From Planctomycetota bacterium (lineage in GTDB: Bacteria; Planctomycetota; B15-G4), in NCBI GenBank assembly GCA_029259715.1, contig JAJDEP010000003.1, positions 365,370-429,369 of the forward strand: a DNA stretch of 64,000 bases, written 5' to 3'. Of the stretch, positions 27,146 through 37,529 are shown one piece after another. Every line of letters begins with the position of its first letter. The first letter of the stretch is position 1. The notes under the pieces are model-generated. The model had not been told where the DNA came from, searched no databases, and saw nothing but the letters and a program-made list of their open reading frames with translations. Both the position numbers and the translations under genes were made by a program.

Positions 27146-28843
27146 ATGCGCGTGCTGTTCCTCTACAACGAGGTCGAGAGCCTCGCCGTGCAGTACCTGT
27201 CGCGGGCCCTCCGCGACGCCGGCCATACCACCGGTCTGCTCTTCGACCCCAAGCTCTTCGACTCGTTCCGCAAGGAATACAACGTCGTGCCGGGGCTGGG
27301 CTCGGTCTTCTCGGTGCGCGAGATGCTCAACGAGCGCCTGCAGGAGTTCCGCCCGGACGTGGTGGCCTTCTCCATCGTCACGCCGAGTTTCTCCTGGGCC
27401 CAGTCGTACGCCCGCAGCGTGCGTGAGCTGTTCCCCCAGGCCACCATCCTCGCGGGCGGCTACCACTGTTCGGCGGCCGGCGAGGACGTGCTGCGCACGG
27501 GCCTGTTCGACTACGTCATGCGCGGCGAGAGCGAGGACGGCATCGTCCAACTCGTGAACAGCCTCGAGGACGGCGAGGTCGATCTCGAGACCCCCAACCT
27601 GGCCTACCTCAAGGCCGACTCCGACGCCTACGTCGAGAATCCGCTGATCCCCTACGAGGCCCGCCTCGAGAAGTTCGGCTTCCCCGACAAGGACCTGTTC
27701 TGGGGCCTCGGTGCGCCCTTCACCTCGGGGCACATGGTGCAACTCAATCGCGGCTGTCCGTGGGGCTGCACCTTCTGCGGCAACAACTACTACCGCCGCA
27801 TGTATTTCCCCGACCGCAAGGACTACATGTTCACGCGCGACTTCCTGCGCATGCGCTCGGTCGAACACTGCCTGGCCGAGATGCGCTGGCTCAAGACGAA
27901 CTACGGGCCGGCCCTGCTGCGCATCAACGACGACGACCTGTGCGCCGACGAGGAGTGGCTCAAGCAACTGTCCGAGCAGATGACGGACGCCGAGCGCATG
28001 CCGTTCAAGTGCTTCGTCATCCCGAACAACGTGAACGAACGCACCGTGGCCTATCTCAAGAAGATGGGCTGCGAGCAGATCCAGATGGGCGTGCAGTCAC
28101 TCACCCAGAAGACGCGCCAGATGATCGGCCGGCCCAACAGCGACAACCAGATCGCCAAGGCCATCGACCTGATCACCGGCGCGGGCATCGGCCTGTACGT
28201 CGACATGATCTTCGGTATGCCGTGGGAGAACGAGGCCGACGCCCAGCGGGTCGAGGAGTTCTACCAGGAGCACCCGGCCGACTTCGTGAGCGTCTACTGG
28301 CTCGACCTGTGGGCCGGCTCGGACATGCTCGAGCAGGCCGTGGCCGCGGGCATGATCGGTCAGGAAGAGGCCGACGCCATCGGCCGCACCATCCGCGAGG
28401 GCTGCATCTCCACCAAGCGCGACTGGCACAAGGACGCCTTCAAGCCCTACGCCGCGCGGATCAACGTGCGCAACTACTTCCCCAAGAGCGTGGCCAAGCT
28501 GCTCATCTCCACGGGCCTCTGGCGGGTGGTCGACAAGCTCAACCTGTTCCGCTGGGTGCACCTGTGGCACGCGTTGAAGCACGTGTGGTTCACCGACCGC
28601 TACCCGCCGGCCAAGGAGGGCTACGACCTCTCGTGGCTGCGCTACCCGCGCATGGTGATGTTCTACGCCAAGCTCAAGACCAAGCGCTTCTTCAGCAAAC
28701 GCGTGAAGCTGCCCATGACCGAGCTGCCCCCCGAGGGACAGCCCTACGGTGAGCGCGAGAAGCCGCCGCGGGCGCCAGTCGAGGAGTCCACGGGCGGAAG
28801 CGGCTCCGGTCGCGACGCCGAGGCCGTCGACACCGCCGCTTGA
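27146..28843 (+). CDS. B12-binding-domain radical SAM protein
   Basis: The 565-residue product starts with a Rossmann-type domain (MRVLFLYNEVESLAVQYLS) as in cobalamin-binding radical SAM enzymes, followed by GGYHCSA and the cluster motif RGCPWGCTFCG near residue 210. The barrel and a C-terminal helical region with several basic stretches follow. Such enzymes usually perform radical methylation or ring reactions, and hopanoid or lipid enzymes belong to this class, but the substrate cannot be told. The ATG at 27146 matches the family N-terminus. A T-run hairpin lies right behind the gene, so it is probably monocistronic. Confidence 0.85.
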   Translation: MRVLFLYNEVESLAVQYLSRALRDAGHTTGLLFDPKLFDSFRKEYNVVPGLGSVFSVREMLNERLQEFRPDVVAFSIVTPSFSWAQSYARSVRELFPQATILAGGYHCSAAGEDVLRTGLFDYVMRGESEDGIVQLVNSLEDGEVDLETPNLAYLKADSDAYVENPLIPYEARLEKFGFPDKDLFWGLGAPFTSGHMVQLNRGCPWGCTFCGNNYYRRMYFPDRKDYMFTRDFLRMRSVEHCLAEMRWLKTNYGPALLRINDDDLCADEEWLKQLSEQMTDAERMPFKCFVIPNNVNERTVAYLKKMGCEQIQMGVQSLTQKTRQMIGRPNSDNQIAKAIDLITGAGIGLYVDMIFGMPWENEADAQRVEEFYQEHPADFVSVYWLDLWAGSDMLEQAVAAGMIGQEEADAIGRTIREGCISTKRDWHKDAFKPYAARINVRNYFPKSVAKLLISTGLWRVVDKLNLFRWVHLWHALKHVWFTDRYPPAKEGYDLSWLRYPRMVMFYAKLKTKRFFSKRVKLPMTELPPEGQPYGEREKPPRAPVEESTGGSGSGRDAEAVDTAA

Positions 28844-28853
28844 ATCGCGTCCC

Positions 28854-28888
28854 CGAGTCGGTCGCAACCCGACCTGAAGACTCGTTTT
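28854..28888 (+). terminator. Rho-independent-like terminator
   Basis: CGAGTC pairs with GACTCG and inside it GGTCG pairs with CGACC around a 5-base loop, with a 4-base bulge on one side. TTTT at 28885-28888 follows directly. It begins 10 bases after the stop of the radical SAM gene. Confidence 0.6.
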
Positions 28889-28981
28889 CGACGAATGCGA
28901 ATGCCTGTTGGACGGCCGTCGTGTCATCGCCAACCATGGGGTTCTCGATTGGGCAGTCACCCCGTGCGGAGGCATGAATCG

Positions 28982-30400
28982 ATGCGTTCGATGGCGATCC
29001 ACACCCTGTTTAGTTCATTCCTGGTGCTGTTCCTGATGGGCACCGTGGTCAACGCGCAGGTGCGCTCCGTTGAGCAGCTGATCGATGCCACCGGCGATGG
29101 CCAGGGCAACGTCCTGGACCAGCCCATCGCCTTGGCCATGGATCAGAACGGGGCGGTCTACGTCGTGGGGAGCGACAGCGACAACGCCTTCCGCATCGAC
29201 CCCGACGGGACCATCACACAGATCCTTGAGGCCTCCGGCGACGGTGCCGGAAACGTCTGCGATGATCCGTGGGACATCAAGATCGACGCGTTCGGAAATG
29301 CTTGCGTGGCATGCGACGACTCGTGGAACGTGTTCCGCATCTCACCGCAGGGTGTCGTGACCGAGATCGTCGATGCTACCGGAGACGGCGCCGGCAACCC
29401 CTTGGAGTATCCAAGGTCCCTTGCCGTGGACACACAAGGCAACGTCTTCGTGGCCGGCTTTGGGTCGAACAACGTCCTCAGGGTGGCGCCGGACGGGACG
29501 GTCACCGAGGTCCTCGGTCCGACCGGCAACGGTGTGGCGTCCCTCGAACGCCCACGGGACGTGATCGTGGAGGACGACGTGCTCTACGTGGCCGGCTACG
29601 ACTCCAAGAACGTCTTCAAGGTTGAGCCCGACGGCACCACGACGCTGATCGACCTGAGTCCGTTCCTCGACAGGCCCTATGAGTTGGCTTTCTCCCCCAC
29701 CGGGTCTCTCTGGGTGATCGACAGCAAGGCCCAGCCGTTTCCGCAGTCCCCGTCCATCGGAATCATCGAGCTCACGCCCGAGGGGGTCATCGACGCCAGC
29801 GGCATCTCTGGATCCGACTCCTTGGCCTTCGACCAGATCGGAACCCGATTCCAGGCCGGCCCCGAGGGGCTGTACAAGACTCCCGCGGGCAACCTCTCCT
29901 ACTCCCTCGTCGAAGAAGAGGACATCGGGACCCGATTCCCGATGGAGAGACCAATCGGCACCATCTATCGCGACCCGAACCGGCTCTGGATCGCCGGCTA
30001 CAGCAGCGACAACGTCCTGAGCATGGAGCTCGTCTGGTCGCATCTCGGCGGCGAGTCGGCCGGATCCGAAGGGCCTCCCACGTTGGACATCATCGCCAAG
30101 CTGGAGCCGCTCTCCGATTTCCATCTCCGGGTCGACAACCTGCCTTCGGGAAGCACGCCGATGCTCGCCTGGGTCGCCTTCGACCCGTCTCCCGTCCAGC
30201 TGCTGGGAGGCACCGTCCACGCTTTTCCGCCGGCGACGGAGCACCTCCTCGTCGCGGCCGTGTCAAACCTGTTCGTCGGCACGACCTGGCCTCACGCGAG
30301 CCCGTCAGGGCTCGAGCTCACCATCCAGTTCCTGGTGCAGGACTTCTCCGCACCGGATGGCATCACCCTCACCAACGCGCTGACGGCGACCGTTCCGTAG
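28982..30400 (+). CDS. Secreted NHL-repeat protein with planctomycete C-terminal domain
   Basis: The 472-residue product has a signal peptide (cleaved near Val-Asn-Ala-Gln) and at least five NHL/SMP-30-like beta-propeller repeats of the form P-x-x-[IL]-A-[VM]-D-x-x-G-x-[VA]-[YF]-V. The last 100 residues (DNA about 30100-30397) resemble the ends of the proteins at 41575 and 49739: a L-x-P/S-G-x-x-x-x-L core, GGTVHAFP, a TWP motif, then an [IQ]-x-[FM]-L-[VI]-x-D segment and a final TATVP. The gene has more A and T than its neighbours (35 of 60 bases G or C in 29281-29340). ATGs at 28982 and 28991 are both possible starts. Confidence 0.75.
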   Translation: MRSMAIHTLFSSFLVLFLMGTVVNAQVRSVEQLIDATGDGQGNVLDQPIALAMDQNGAVYVVGSDSDNAFRIDPDGTITQILEASGDGAGNVCDDPWDIKIDAFGNACVACDDSWNVFRISPQGVVTEIVDATGDGAGNPLEYPRSLAVDTQGNVFVAGFGSNNVLRVAPDGTVTEVLGPTGNGVASLERPRDVIVEDDVLYVAGYDSKNVFKVEPDGTTTLIDLSPFLDRPYELAFSPTGSLWVIDSKAQPFPQSPSIGIIELTPEGVIDASGISGSDSLAFDQIGTRFQAGPEGLYKTPAGNLSYSLVEEEDIGTRFPMERPIGTIYRDPNRLWIAGYSSDNVLSMELVWSHLGGESAGSEGPPTLDIIAKLEPLSDFHLRVDNLPSGSTPMLAWVAFDPSPVQLLGGTVHAFPPATEHLLVAAVSNLFVGTTWPHASPSGLELTIQFLVQDFSAPDGITLTNALTATVP

Positions 30401-30434
30401 CCGTCACCCGCGGACCCGAATCACCCCCCGCCCG

Positions 30435-30857
30435 CTAGAAGCCGGACAGCACACGGCGGGCAAGCTCGGCGTACACCTCACCCGCTCGCTCCGTGAAGCG
30501 ATGGCTGGCCGCCTGCTCGTCCGCGAGGTCTTGAGGCGAAAGTGACGGCCGGCCCTGGTGCTCGGCCAACAGGTCGGCCACGGCCCGCGACAGGCTCTCG
30601 ATCTCCTCGACCTGCTCGCGCACTTGGGCGCTGGACGCCCCGTCGAGGCGCAGGCAGCCGTGAGCCTTGGTCTCGCTGTCATCGCGCAGATAGACGCGCA
30701 GCCCGCCGCCCTCCTCACCGTGCAGGAAGATCGAACCCCATTGATGCGCGGGCTCTTCGAGTTCGAGGAAGTGGAACCACTCCTCCTCGGGAATCGCGCA
30801 GGCGGCGCCGGGGGCCAGCGCGGCCGAGGGCCAGGAGGACACGGGTTGCTCGACCAT
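30435..30857 (-). CDS. Conserved-looking hypothetical protein
   Basis: The 140-residue product has no signal or membrane segment. The first half is rich in aromatic and acidic residues and could be a small beta domain (EEEWFHFLELEE, WGSIFLHGEEGGGLRVYL). The second half is helical and charged. Family not recognised. It is divergent from the sulfatase-fold/TPR gene and convergent with the NHL gene. An in-frame extension up to 30905 exists, but the ATG at 30857 avoids overlap with the divergent promoter box. Confidence 0.5.
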   Translation of the reverse strand: MVEQPVSSWPSAALAPGAACAIPEEEWFHFLELEEPAHQWGSIFLHGEEGGGLRVYLRDDSETKAHGCLRLDGASSAQVREQVEEIESLSRAVADLLAEHQGRPSLSPQDLADEQAASHRFTERAGEVYAELARRVLSGF

Positions 30858-30920
30858 GGCGACTCGCCCGGGGGACGGCGCGAGGATAGCAGAGCCACCC
30901 GGCACCGCTTCGACATCCGT

Positions 30921-30926
30921 TAGACT
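30921..30926 (+). promoter_or_regulatory. TAGACT -10-like box before the sulfatase/TPR gene
   Basis: TAGACT ends 8 bases before the GTG at 30935. No Shine-Dalgarno sequence lies between. Confidence 0.4.
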
Positions 30927-30934
30927 CCGCTCGC

Positions 30935-32950
30935 GTGGAACGGTTCAGCAAGGTGGAACGCTTGGGCAGGATCGCCGGCCTGTGCGCGGCGCTGGCCTGC
31001 CTCTGCGCCGGGTGCGGCGACAGCGGCCCGGCCGCGCCCGGCCCCGATTCCCGCGCGCCCACCATCGTCCTGGTGACCCTCGACACCACCCGTGCCGATC
31101 GCCTCGGCGCCTACGGACATGCCGACGCCCGCACGCCGCGCCTCGACGCCCTCGCCCAGCGGGGTCGCCTGTTCACCCACGCCTGGACGCCGGCCCCCAT
31201 CACCCTGCCCGCCCACGCCAGCCTGCTCACCGGCACCTGGCCGAACGAGCACGGCGTGCGCGACAACTCCGTGTTCCGGCTGGAAGACTCGGCCCTGCTC
31301 GTCTCCGAGGTGCTCGCCGAGGCGGGCTATCGCAGCGGCGCCTTCGTGGGCGCCTACGTCCTCGATCCGGTCTTCGGCCTCGACCAGGGCTTCGAGCGCT
31401 TCACGAGTCCGCTGCGCACCCAGGTGAGCCAGGGGCCCGACGTCGCCGACCGACCTTGCAATCTCGTCATCGACGACGCCCTGCGGTGGCTCAGGACCGT
31501 CAGCCGCAACGAGCCGCTGTTCCTGTGGGCCCACCTCTTCGACCCCCACGCCCCCTACGAGCCGCCCCCTCCCTACGACACTCTCGCCCACCCCTACGAC
31601 GGTGAGATCGCCTTCGCCGACGCCCAGCTCGGAAGCCTGCTGGACGTCGTCGAGCGCCGGCGCGGTGACGGGCCGCTGCTCGTCGTCGTCACCGCCGACC
31701 ATGGCGAGGCCTTCGGCGCCCACGGCGAACCCAGCCACGGCATCTTCGTCTACGAGCCCACCATGCGCATTCCGCTCATCGCCGCCGGCGACGGCGTGGC
31801 GCCCGGCCGGGACAGCACGCCGGTGTCCCTCGTCGATGTGGCGCCCGCGCTGCTGCGCTGGGCCGGCCTCGACGCGGACGCACTGCCGGATCAGTCGGGC
31901 ATCGCCCTGCCCGGCATCGTTGAGCCGCAGGGTCCCGGCCACGAAAGCTCCGGCCGCGAGGGGCCGTCGGCGCAGCCTCCGGCCGCCTCGCACAAGGCCG
32001 CCGACCGCCCGCTCTCCATCGAGACCTACATGCCCCACTACGCCCACGGGTGGCATCCCCTGCGGGGGCTCGTGTGGCAGGGTTACAAGTACATCGAGGC
32101 CAACCAGCGGGAGCTGTACCACCTCGCGGGCGACCCCGGCGAAACCCAGGACCTCTCGGCCGCCGACCCCGCCCGCGCCGACGCCATGAGCGCGCGCCTG
32201 GCAGCCTTCGTCGAGCAGCACCCGCCCCTCGACACCTCCGTCGAACACGAGCCCGACGAGGAGGCGCTGCGCCGCCTCGCCGCACTGGGCTACGTCTTCG
32301 TCGAGCGCAACACCAACGCCCTCGATCCCGGCCAACCCGATCCGCGCGAACGCATCGGCGAACTCGCGGTGCTGCAACAGGCTCTCAGCGCCCTGCGTCG
32401 TGGACGCTGGCTGGCCGGACTCGACAGCGATTCGCCCTCCGTGGACGGCCCCGAGGGGCAGGCCCGCAAGGCCCAAGGCCTGGCCCTGCTCCAGGAGGTG
32501 CGGGACACCTTCGCCGCCTTGGTCGAGGCCAACCCCGACAACCTCCGCTATCGCGGCCACCTCGGCTTCGCTGAGTTGTCCCGGGGGCATCCTGTCGCCG
32601 CCATCGCGCAATTCCAGCGGGTGGCTCAAGACGACTTCGATCCCGCGGTGACCCACTTCAACCTCGGCTCGGCCTACGCGGCGGCCGGCGACCTCGACCG
32701 GGCGCGGCAGGAGATGGAGGCGGTGATCGGATTCGACGCGTCCTTCGACCACGCCTACCTATGGCTCGCCCGCCATCACGAGGGTCGCGGGGAATTCGGA
32801 CCGGCCGCCGCCTGGCGCCGGCATCAGGAGCGGACCTGGCGTGGTTCGGACAAGGGACTCGCCCTGGTCAGGGCCGAACGCACGCGCCTCGCCGCGGCGG
32901 CGCGCGCCGCCGGGCAGCCCGTCGACGCACCGACGCCGGGCGGACGCTGA
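30935..32950 (+). CDS. Sulfatase-fold lipoprotein with C-terminal TPR repeats
   Basis: The 671-residue product has a lipoprotein signal (CLCAGCG), a compact sulfatase-type domain (VTLDTTRADRLG, nucleophile segment ITLPAHASLLTG, TADHGEAFGAHGEPSHG) and a C-terminal part with TPR-like repeats (about residues 470-650). The nucleophile is Thr90, so formylglycine chemistry is not expected. The combination suggests a surface or periplasmic hydrolase or transferase that docks on a partner through its TPRs. The ALGYV motif joins the two parts. The GTG start follows a TAGACT box. Confidence 0.8.
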   Translation: MERFSKVERLGRIAGLCAALACLCAGCGDSGPAAPGPDSRAPTIVLVTLDTTRADRLGAYGHADARTPRLDALAQRGRLFTHAWTPAPITLPAHASLLTGTWPNEHGVRDNSVFRLEDSALLVSEVLAEAGYRSGAFVGAYVLDPVFGLDQGFERFTSPLRTQVSQGPDVADRPCNLVIDDALRWLRTVSRNEPLFLWAHLFDPHAPYEPPPPYDTLAHPYDGEIAFADAQLGSLLDVVERRRGDGPLLVVVTADHGEAFGAHGEPSHGIFVYEPTMRIPLIAAGDGVAPGRDSTPVSLVDVAPALLRWAGLDADALPDQSGIALPGIVEPQGPGHESSGREGPSAQPPAASHKAADRPLSIETYMPHYAHGWHPLRGLVWQGYKYIEANQRELYHLAGDPGETQDLSAADPARADAMSARLAAFVEQHPPLDTSVEHEPDEEALRRLAALGYVFVERNTNALDPGQPDPRERIGELAVLQQALSALRRGRWLAGLDSDSPSVDGPEGQARKAQGLALLQEVRDTFAALVEANPDNLRYRGHLGFAELSRGHPVAAIAQFQRVAQDDFDPAVTHFNLGSAYAAAGDLDRARQEMEAVIGFDASFDHAYLWLARHHEGRGEFGPAAAWRRHQERTWRGSDKGLALVRAERTRLAAAARAAGQPVDAPTPGGR

Positions 32951-32983
32951 TCTGCGCGAGCACACCGCGGCCTGCCCGCCGCC

Positions 32984-33415
32984 TCAATCGCCGGCGAAGG
33001 TCGTCTCGAACTCCCGCATGAGCTTGCCGAACCTCTTGGCCACGCCGGGCATGACGGCCGCCCGCATCGACGCCGCGGTCATGCGCTGCTTGGCCGCTGA
33101 CAGCGCGCCCCCGGATCCAGCGCCCCACGTCGACGGCGTGTCGACCGGTTCGCCCAGCGCCTCCCAATCGGACTTCATCGCCCGCAACCGCCGAGCGAAC
33201 CCCAGGATCCGCGGCCGGGCCGCCTCGAGGGAATCGAGATCCGTGATGGCGTCGACCTCGTCCGCCATCTCGTTGTAGACGTCCGCCAGGGCTTGGTGGG
33301 CCTGTTCGACGTCGACCCCGCAGGCCGCCAGCGAGACCGAGAGCACACACATCGCGACGAGCGCCCTCCCGGCCCCGCCCCGCCGGCAACCATCAGTTGC
33401 CCGAGAAGGATTCAC
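32984..33415 (-). CDS. Small lipoprotein, paralogue of its neighbour
   Basis: The 143-residue product has a lipobox (SLAACGVD) and a helical body with VYNEMADEVDAITDLDSLEAARPRI, which parallels the upstream gene's VYNEMADVMEGVTDAESMDAARPKM. The two are therefore a tandem duplication that has diverged. The GTG start at 33415 lies 23 bases inside the end of the upstream gene, so the genes are translationally coupled. Function unknown. Predicted to sit on a membrane facing the periplasm. Confidence 0.65.
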   Translation of the reverse strand: MNPSRATDGCRRGGAGRALVAMCVLSVSLAACGVDVEQAHQALADVYNEMADEVDAITDLDSLEAARPRILGFARRLRAMKSDWEALGEPVDTPSTWGAGSGGALSAAKQRMTAASMRAAVMPGVAKRFGKLMREFETTFAGD

Positions 33416-33791
33416 CGAACTCCTGCATCATCTCGCCGAACGGCTGCGCCAACTCCGGGTTCATGGCGAGCTTCATCATCGCGGCCTGCATGCGTTGGCT
33501 GGCTTCCATGAACTCCTCGTTCATGGAGGAGTCCCACGACTCGGCCGCGATGTCGTCCTCGTCCATCGTCTCCATCTCGGCGCGCATGGCCTGCATGCGT
33601 TCGGCGATGGCCCGCATCTTCGGGCGCGCCGCGTCCATGGACTCGGCATCGGTGACGCCTTCCATCACGTCGGCCATCTCGTTGTAGACGTCCGCTATGT
33701 CGTCGGCGACGTCCTCGGCGCTGGAACCGCACGCCGTGAGGGCCGCGGTCAGCGCACAAGCGGCGAGCATCGTGGTCCAGGTCCTGCCCAT
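33393..33791 (-). CDS. Small helical lipoprotein
   Basis: The 132-residue product starts with a classic lipoprotein signal (LTAALTACGSS) followed by about 110 mostly helical residues very rich in Met and Glu (12 or more Met in the last 90). It is the likely parent of the neighbouring paralogue. No family is recognised. The Met-rich helices could bind metal or pack as a coiled coil, which is only a guess. Confidence 0.7.
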   Translation of the reverse strand: MGRTWTTMLAACALTAALTACGSSAEDVADDIADVYNEMADVMEGVTDAESMDAARPKMRAIAERMQAMRAEMETMDEDDIAAESWDSSMNEEFMEASQRMQAAMMKLAMNPELAQPFGEMMQEFGESFSGN

Positions 33792-33927
33792 GTCTGTGTC
33801 TCCACCGAGACGTGCTCGGCCGGTGAGCGCGTCCTTCCCGCGATCCGCTCAGCGGACCCTTCCGAGGACGCGGGCCGAGTATGCCACGGCGACCGGCCCG
33901 CCGCCGACGGCGAGTCTCGATCGCCGC

Positions 33928-34767
33928 CTACATCCGGCCGCCACACCACTTGCAGAACACCGCGTCGACCTCGTGTCCCTCCCGCGAGCAATCGGGGCAG
34001 GCCTGGGTGCTGGTCGGCCGCCCCTTCGCCGAGACCCACTCGGCCGAGATGATCCCGCCGGGAATGATCAGGATCGAATAGCCGATGAGCATCACGAACG
34101 CGGCCAGGGTCTTGCCCAGGGGCGTGGCGGGCAAGACGTCGCCGTAGCCCACCGTGGTCACCGTGACCACGGCCCAGTAGATGCTCTGGGGGATCGACGT
34201 GAATCCGCTCTCGGGTCCCTCGATGACGTGCATGGCCGACCCGACGATGCAGATGATGATCAGCACCGCGGCCAGGAAGACGGTGATCTTCGCGCGACTG
34301 CTGGCGAGCGCCGTGCGCAGGGCCTTCGCCTCGGACAGGAACTGCGCCAGCTTGAACACGCGGAACACCCGCAACAGCCGCAGCGTGCGCACGACCACGC
34401 CACCGTGCCAGCCCGTCGTGAACAGCGTCAGGAGGGTCGGCAGGATGGCCAGCAGGTCGATGACACCGAAGAAGCTGCGGGCGTAACCGAGCTTGCTGCG
34501 CACGGACAGCAGCCGCAGCACGTACTCGACGGTGAACAGGATCGTGAAGCCCCACTCGGCCGCCAGCAGTGCGTCATGGTGACGCAGAGCGATCGAATCG
34601 ACGCTGTCGAGCATGACCACCACGACGCTCGCCACGATCGCCACCAACAACGCGACGTCGAAGGCCTTCCCGGCCGGCGTGTCCGCCTCGAAGATGATCT
34701 CGTGCAGCCGGTGCCGCCAGGGCGCCATGCCGGGCAACGGCTCGTGCTGCGCTCCCAGGCGCTCCAT
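33928..34767 (-). CDS. Voltage-gated potassium channel with C-terminal zinc ribbon
   Basis: The 279-residue protein has six membrane helices. Helix 4 carries regularly spaced Arg (RTLRLLRVFRVFK), as in voltage sensors, and the pore loop has the potassium filter TTVGYGD (residues 204-210). The C-terminus bears Cys257-x2-Cys260 and Cys272-x2-Cys275, a small zinc ribbon, in place of the usual RCK or cyclic-nucleotide domain. It is a monocistronic-looking minus-strand gene, with 57 bases to the upstream DUF454 gene. Confidence 0.9.
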   Translation of the reverse strand: MERLGAQHEPLPGMAPWRHRLHEIIFEADTPAGKAFDVALLVAIVASVVVVMLDSVDSIALRHHDALLAAEWGFTILFTVEYVLRLLSVRSKLGYARSFFGVIDLLAILPTLLTLFTTGWHGGVVVRTLRLLRVFRVFKLAQFLSEAKALRTALASSRAKITVFLAAVLIIICIVGSAMHVIEGPESGFTSIPQSIYWAVVTVTTVGYGDVLPATPLGKTLAAFVMLIGYSILIIPGGIISAEWVSAKGRPTSTQACPDCSREGHEVDAVFCKWCGGRM

Positions 34768-34824
34768 CAGCGGTTCACCGTCCGCCCGTCATGACGGGCC
34801 CGGACTTTACGACCCGCACGGCCA

Positions 34825-35283
34825 TCACGTCAGCTTCTCAGCACCGGCCGACTCGTCCCACGTCGGCAGGTTCACCAGGAACACGATCAGGCCGAGGCCG
34901 AGCAGTCCCAGGCCGAGGCGCAGCAGGGTGGTCGAGACGCCGAAGACGATGGTGGTCGAGAAGACCAGCAGCACCAGGGTCACGGCCTTGGGCTTCACGC
35001 CGGGCGGCAGGGCCCGACGCGCGCGCCAGGTGCGGATGATCCGGCCGAAGACGCGGTGCTCGAGCAGCCACTGCAGGAAGCGGTCGGAGCTGCGGGCGAA
35101 GCAGGCCGCAGCGAGCAGCAGGAAGGGCGTGGTCGGCAGCACGGGCAGCACCACGCCGGCCGCCGCCAGGGCCACGAACAGGAAGCCGAGACCGAGGAAC
35201 ACCAGCTTCATGGCCCGCGACCGCGGCGCGGGCCCGCGCTCCGGAACCGTGACGACGTCGCTCGTGATCGTTTCGGTGGTCAT
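34825..35283 (-). CDS. DUF454 (YbaN-type) membrane protein
   Basis: The 152-residue product has the DUF454 layout: GLGFLFVALAAAGVVLPVLPTTPFLLLAAACFARSS-type first part (two helices with the PTTPF turn), an amphipathic WLLEHRVFG segment and two more C-terminal helices. Function of the family is unknown. The start lies 7 bases after the photolyase stop, so the two form an operon. AAGGTGGG serves as Shine-Dalgarno sequence. Confidence 0.85.
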   Translation of the reverse strand: MTTETITSDVVTVPERGPAPRSRAMKLVFLGLGFLFVALAAAGVVLPVLPTTPFLLLAAACFARSSDRFLQWLLEHRVFGRIIRTWRARRALPPGVKPKAVTLVLLVFSTTIVFGVSTTLLRLGLGLLGLGLIVFLVNLPTWDESAGAEKLT

Positions 35284-35290
35284 CCCACCT

Positions 35291-36802
<1,512 letters not shown>

Positions 36803-36862
36803 TCAAAGCTCCCGGACAGGGATTCGAGTGTCCGCCCTCATCTTCGTGGTCCGACCCCGGCT

Positions 36863-36894
36863 GGATGCGGAAAATCGTCCGAGCGAGTGCATCC
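36863..36894. other. Inverted repeat between divergent genes
   Basis: GGATGC at 36863-36868 and GCATCC at 36889-36894 are perfect 6-base arms 20 bases apart in the gap between photolyase and the lipoprotein gene. It could be an operator site. Confidence 0.25.
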
Positions 36895-36912
36895 GGTGGC
36901 GCCGCCGCAGCG

Positions 36913-36919
36913 AAGGAGG
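36913..36919 (+). promoter_or_regulatory. Full-consensus Shine-Dalgarno sequence
   Basis: AAGGAGG lies 3 bases before the ATG at 36923. The match is complete but the spacing is short. Confidence 0.55.
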
Positions 36920-36922
36920 GGC

Positions 36923-37459
36923 ATGAAGACCTCACTCAAGATCCTGTGCTCCGTTCTGCTCGTCACGGGCTGCTCGTCGCTGGACAACCGCGACCCGACC
37001 GGCGAGCTGTTCCCCTCCGTGACCGGGTCGTCCCTCGACGGATCGACGGTCACGCTCCCCTCCGCCCTCGCCGGCGAACCGGCCGTCCTGCTCGTGGGTT
37101 ACGTGCAGGACGCACAGTTCGACCTCGACCGCTGGATCCTCGGCCTGGCTCAGGCCGGGACCCCCGGCCGCGTCATCGAGGTGCCCACCATCGACGGCAT
37201 GGCGAGCCTCTTCTCCGACAGCATCGACTCGGGCATGCGCAGCGGCATCCCGTCCGAGGACTGGTCGTCGGTGGTCACGCTCTACGGTGACGACGCCGAC
37301 GTCGTCGTGCGCTTCACCGGCGAGGAACGGCCCCGCAACGGTCGCATCCTGCTGCTCGACGGCGACGGTCGCGTGGTCTGGTTCCACGACCGCGGCTACT
37401 CGGCCGGTCGGCTGCTCGACCTCGATGCCGGCGTGCGTGCGTTGCGCTCCACACGCTGA
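36923..37459 (+). CDS. Thioredoxin-fold-like lipoprotein
   Basis: The 178-residue product has a lipoprotein signal (LLVTGCSS) and then a pattern like ATP10/AhpC-type thioredoxin-fold proteins: LFPSVTGSSLDGSTVTLP, then AVLLVGYVQDAQFDLDRW and a final NGRILLLDGDGRVVWFHD. No CxxC is present, so it is probably not a redox enzyme in itself. Predicted membrane-anchored in the periplasm. It lies between photolyase and the BLUF gene. A strong Shine-Dalgarno sequence fixes the start. Confidence 0.65.
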   Translation: MKTSLKILCSVLLVTGCSSLDNRDPTGELFPSVTGSSLDGSTVTLPSALAGEPAVLLVGYVQDAQFDLDRWILGLAQAGTPGRVIEVPTIDGMASLFSDSIDSGMRSGIPSEDWSSVVTLYGDDADVVVRFTGEERPRNGRILLLDGDGRVVWFHDRGYSAGRLLDLDAGVRALRSTR

Positions 37460-37529
37460 TCTGGTCCGGCCCACGGCCTTCGGCTAGGGTGCCCGAGCGT
37501 CTCCCCGATCCGCCCCGTCGGTGCTCGGC

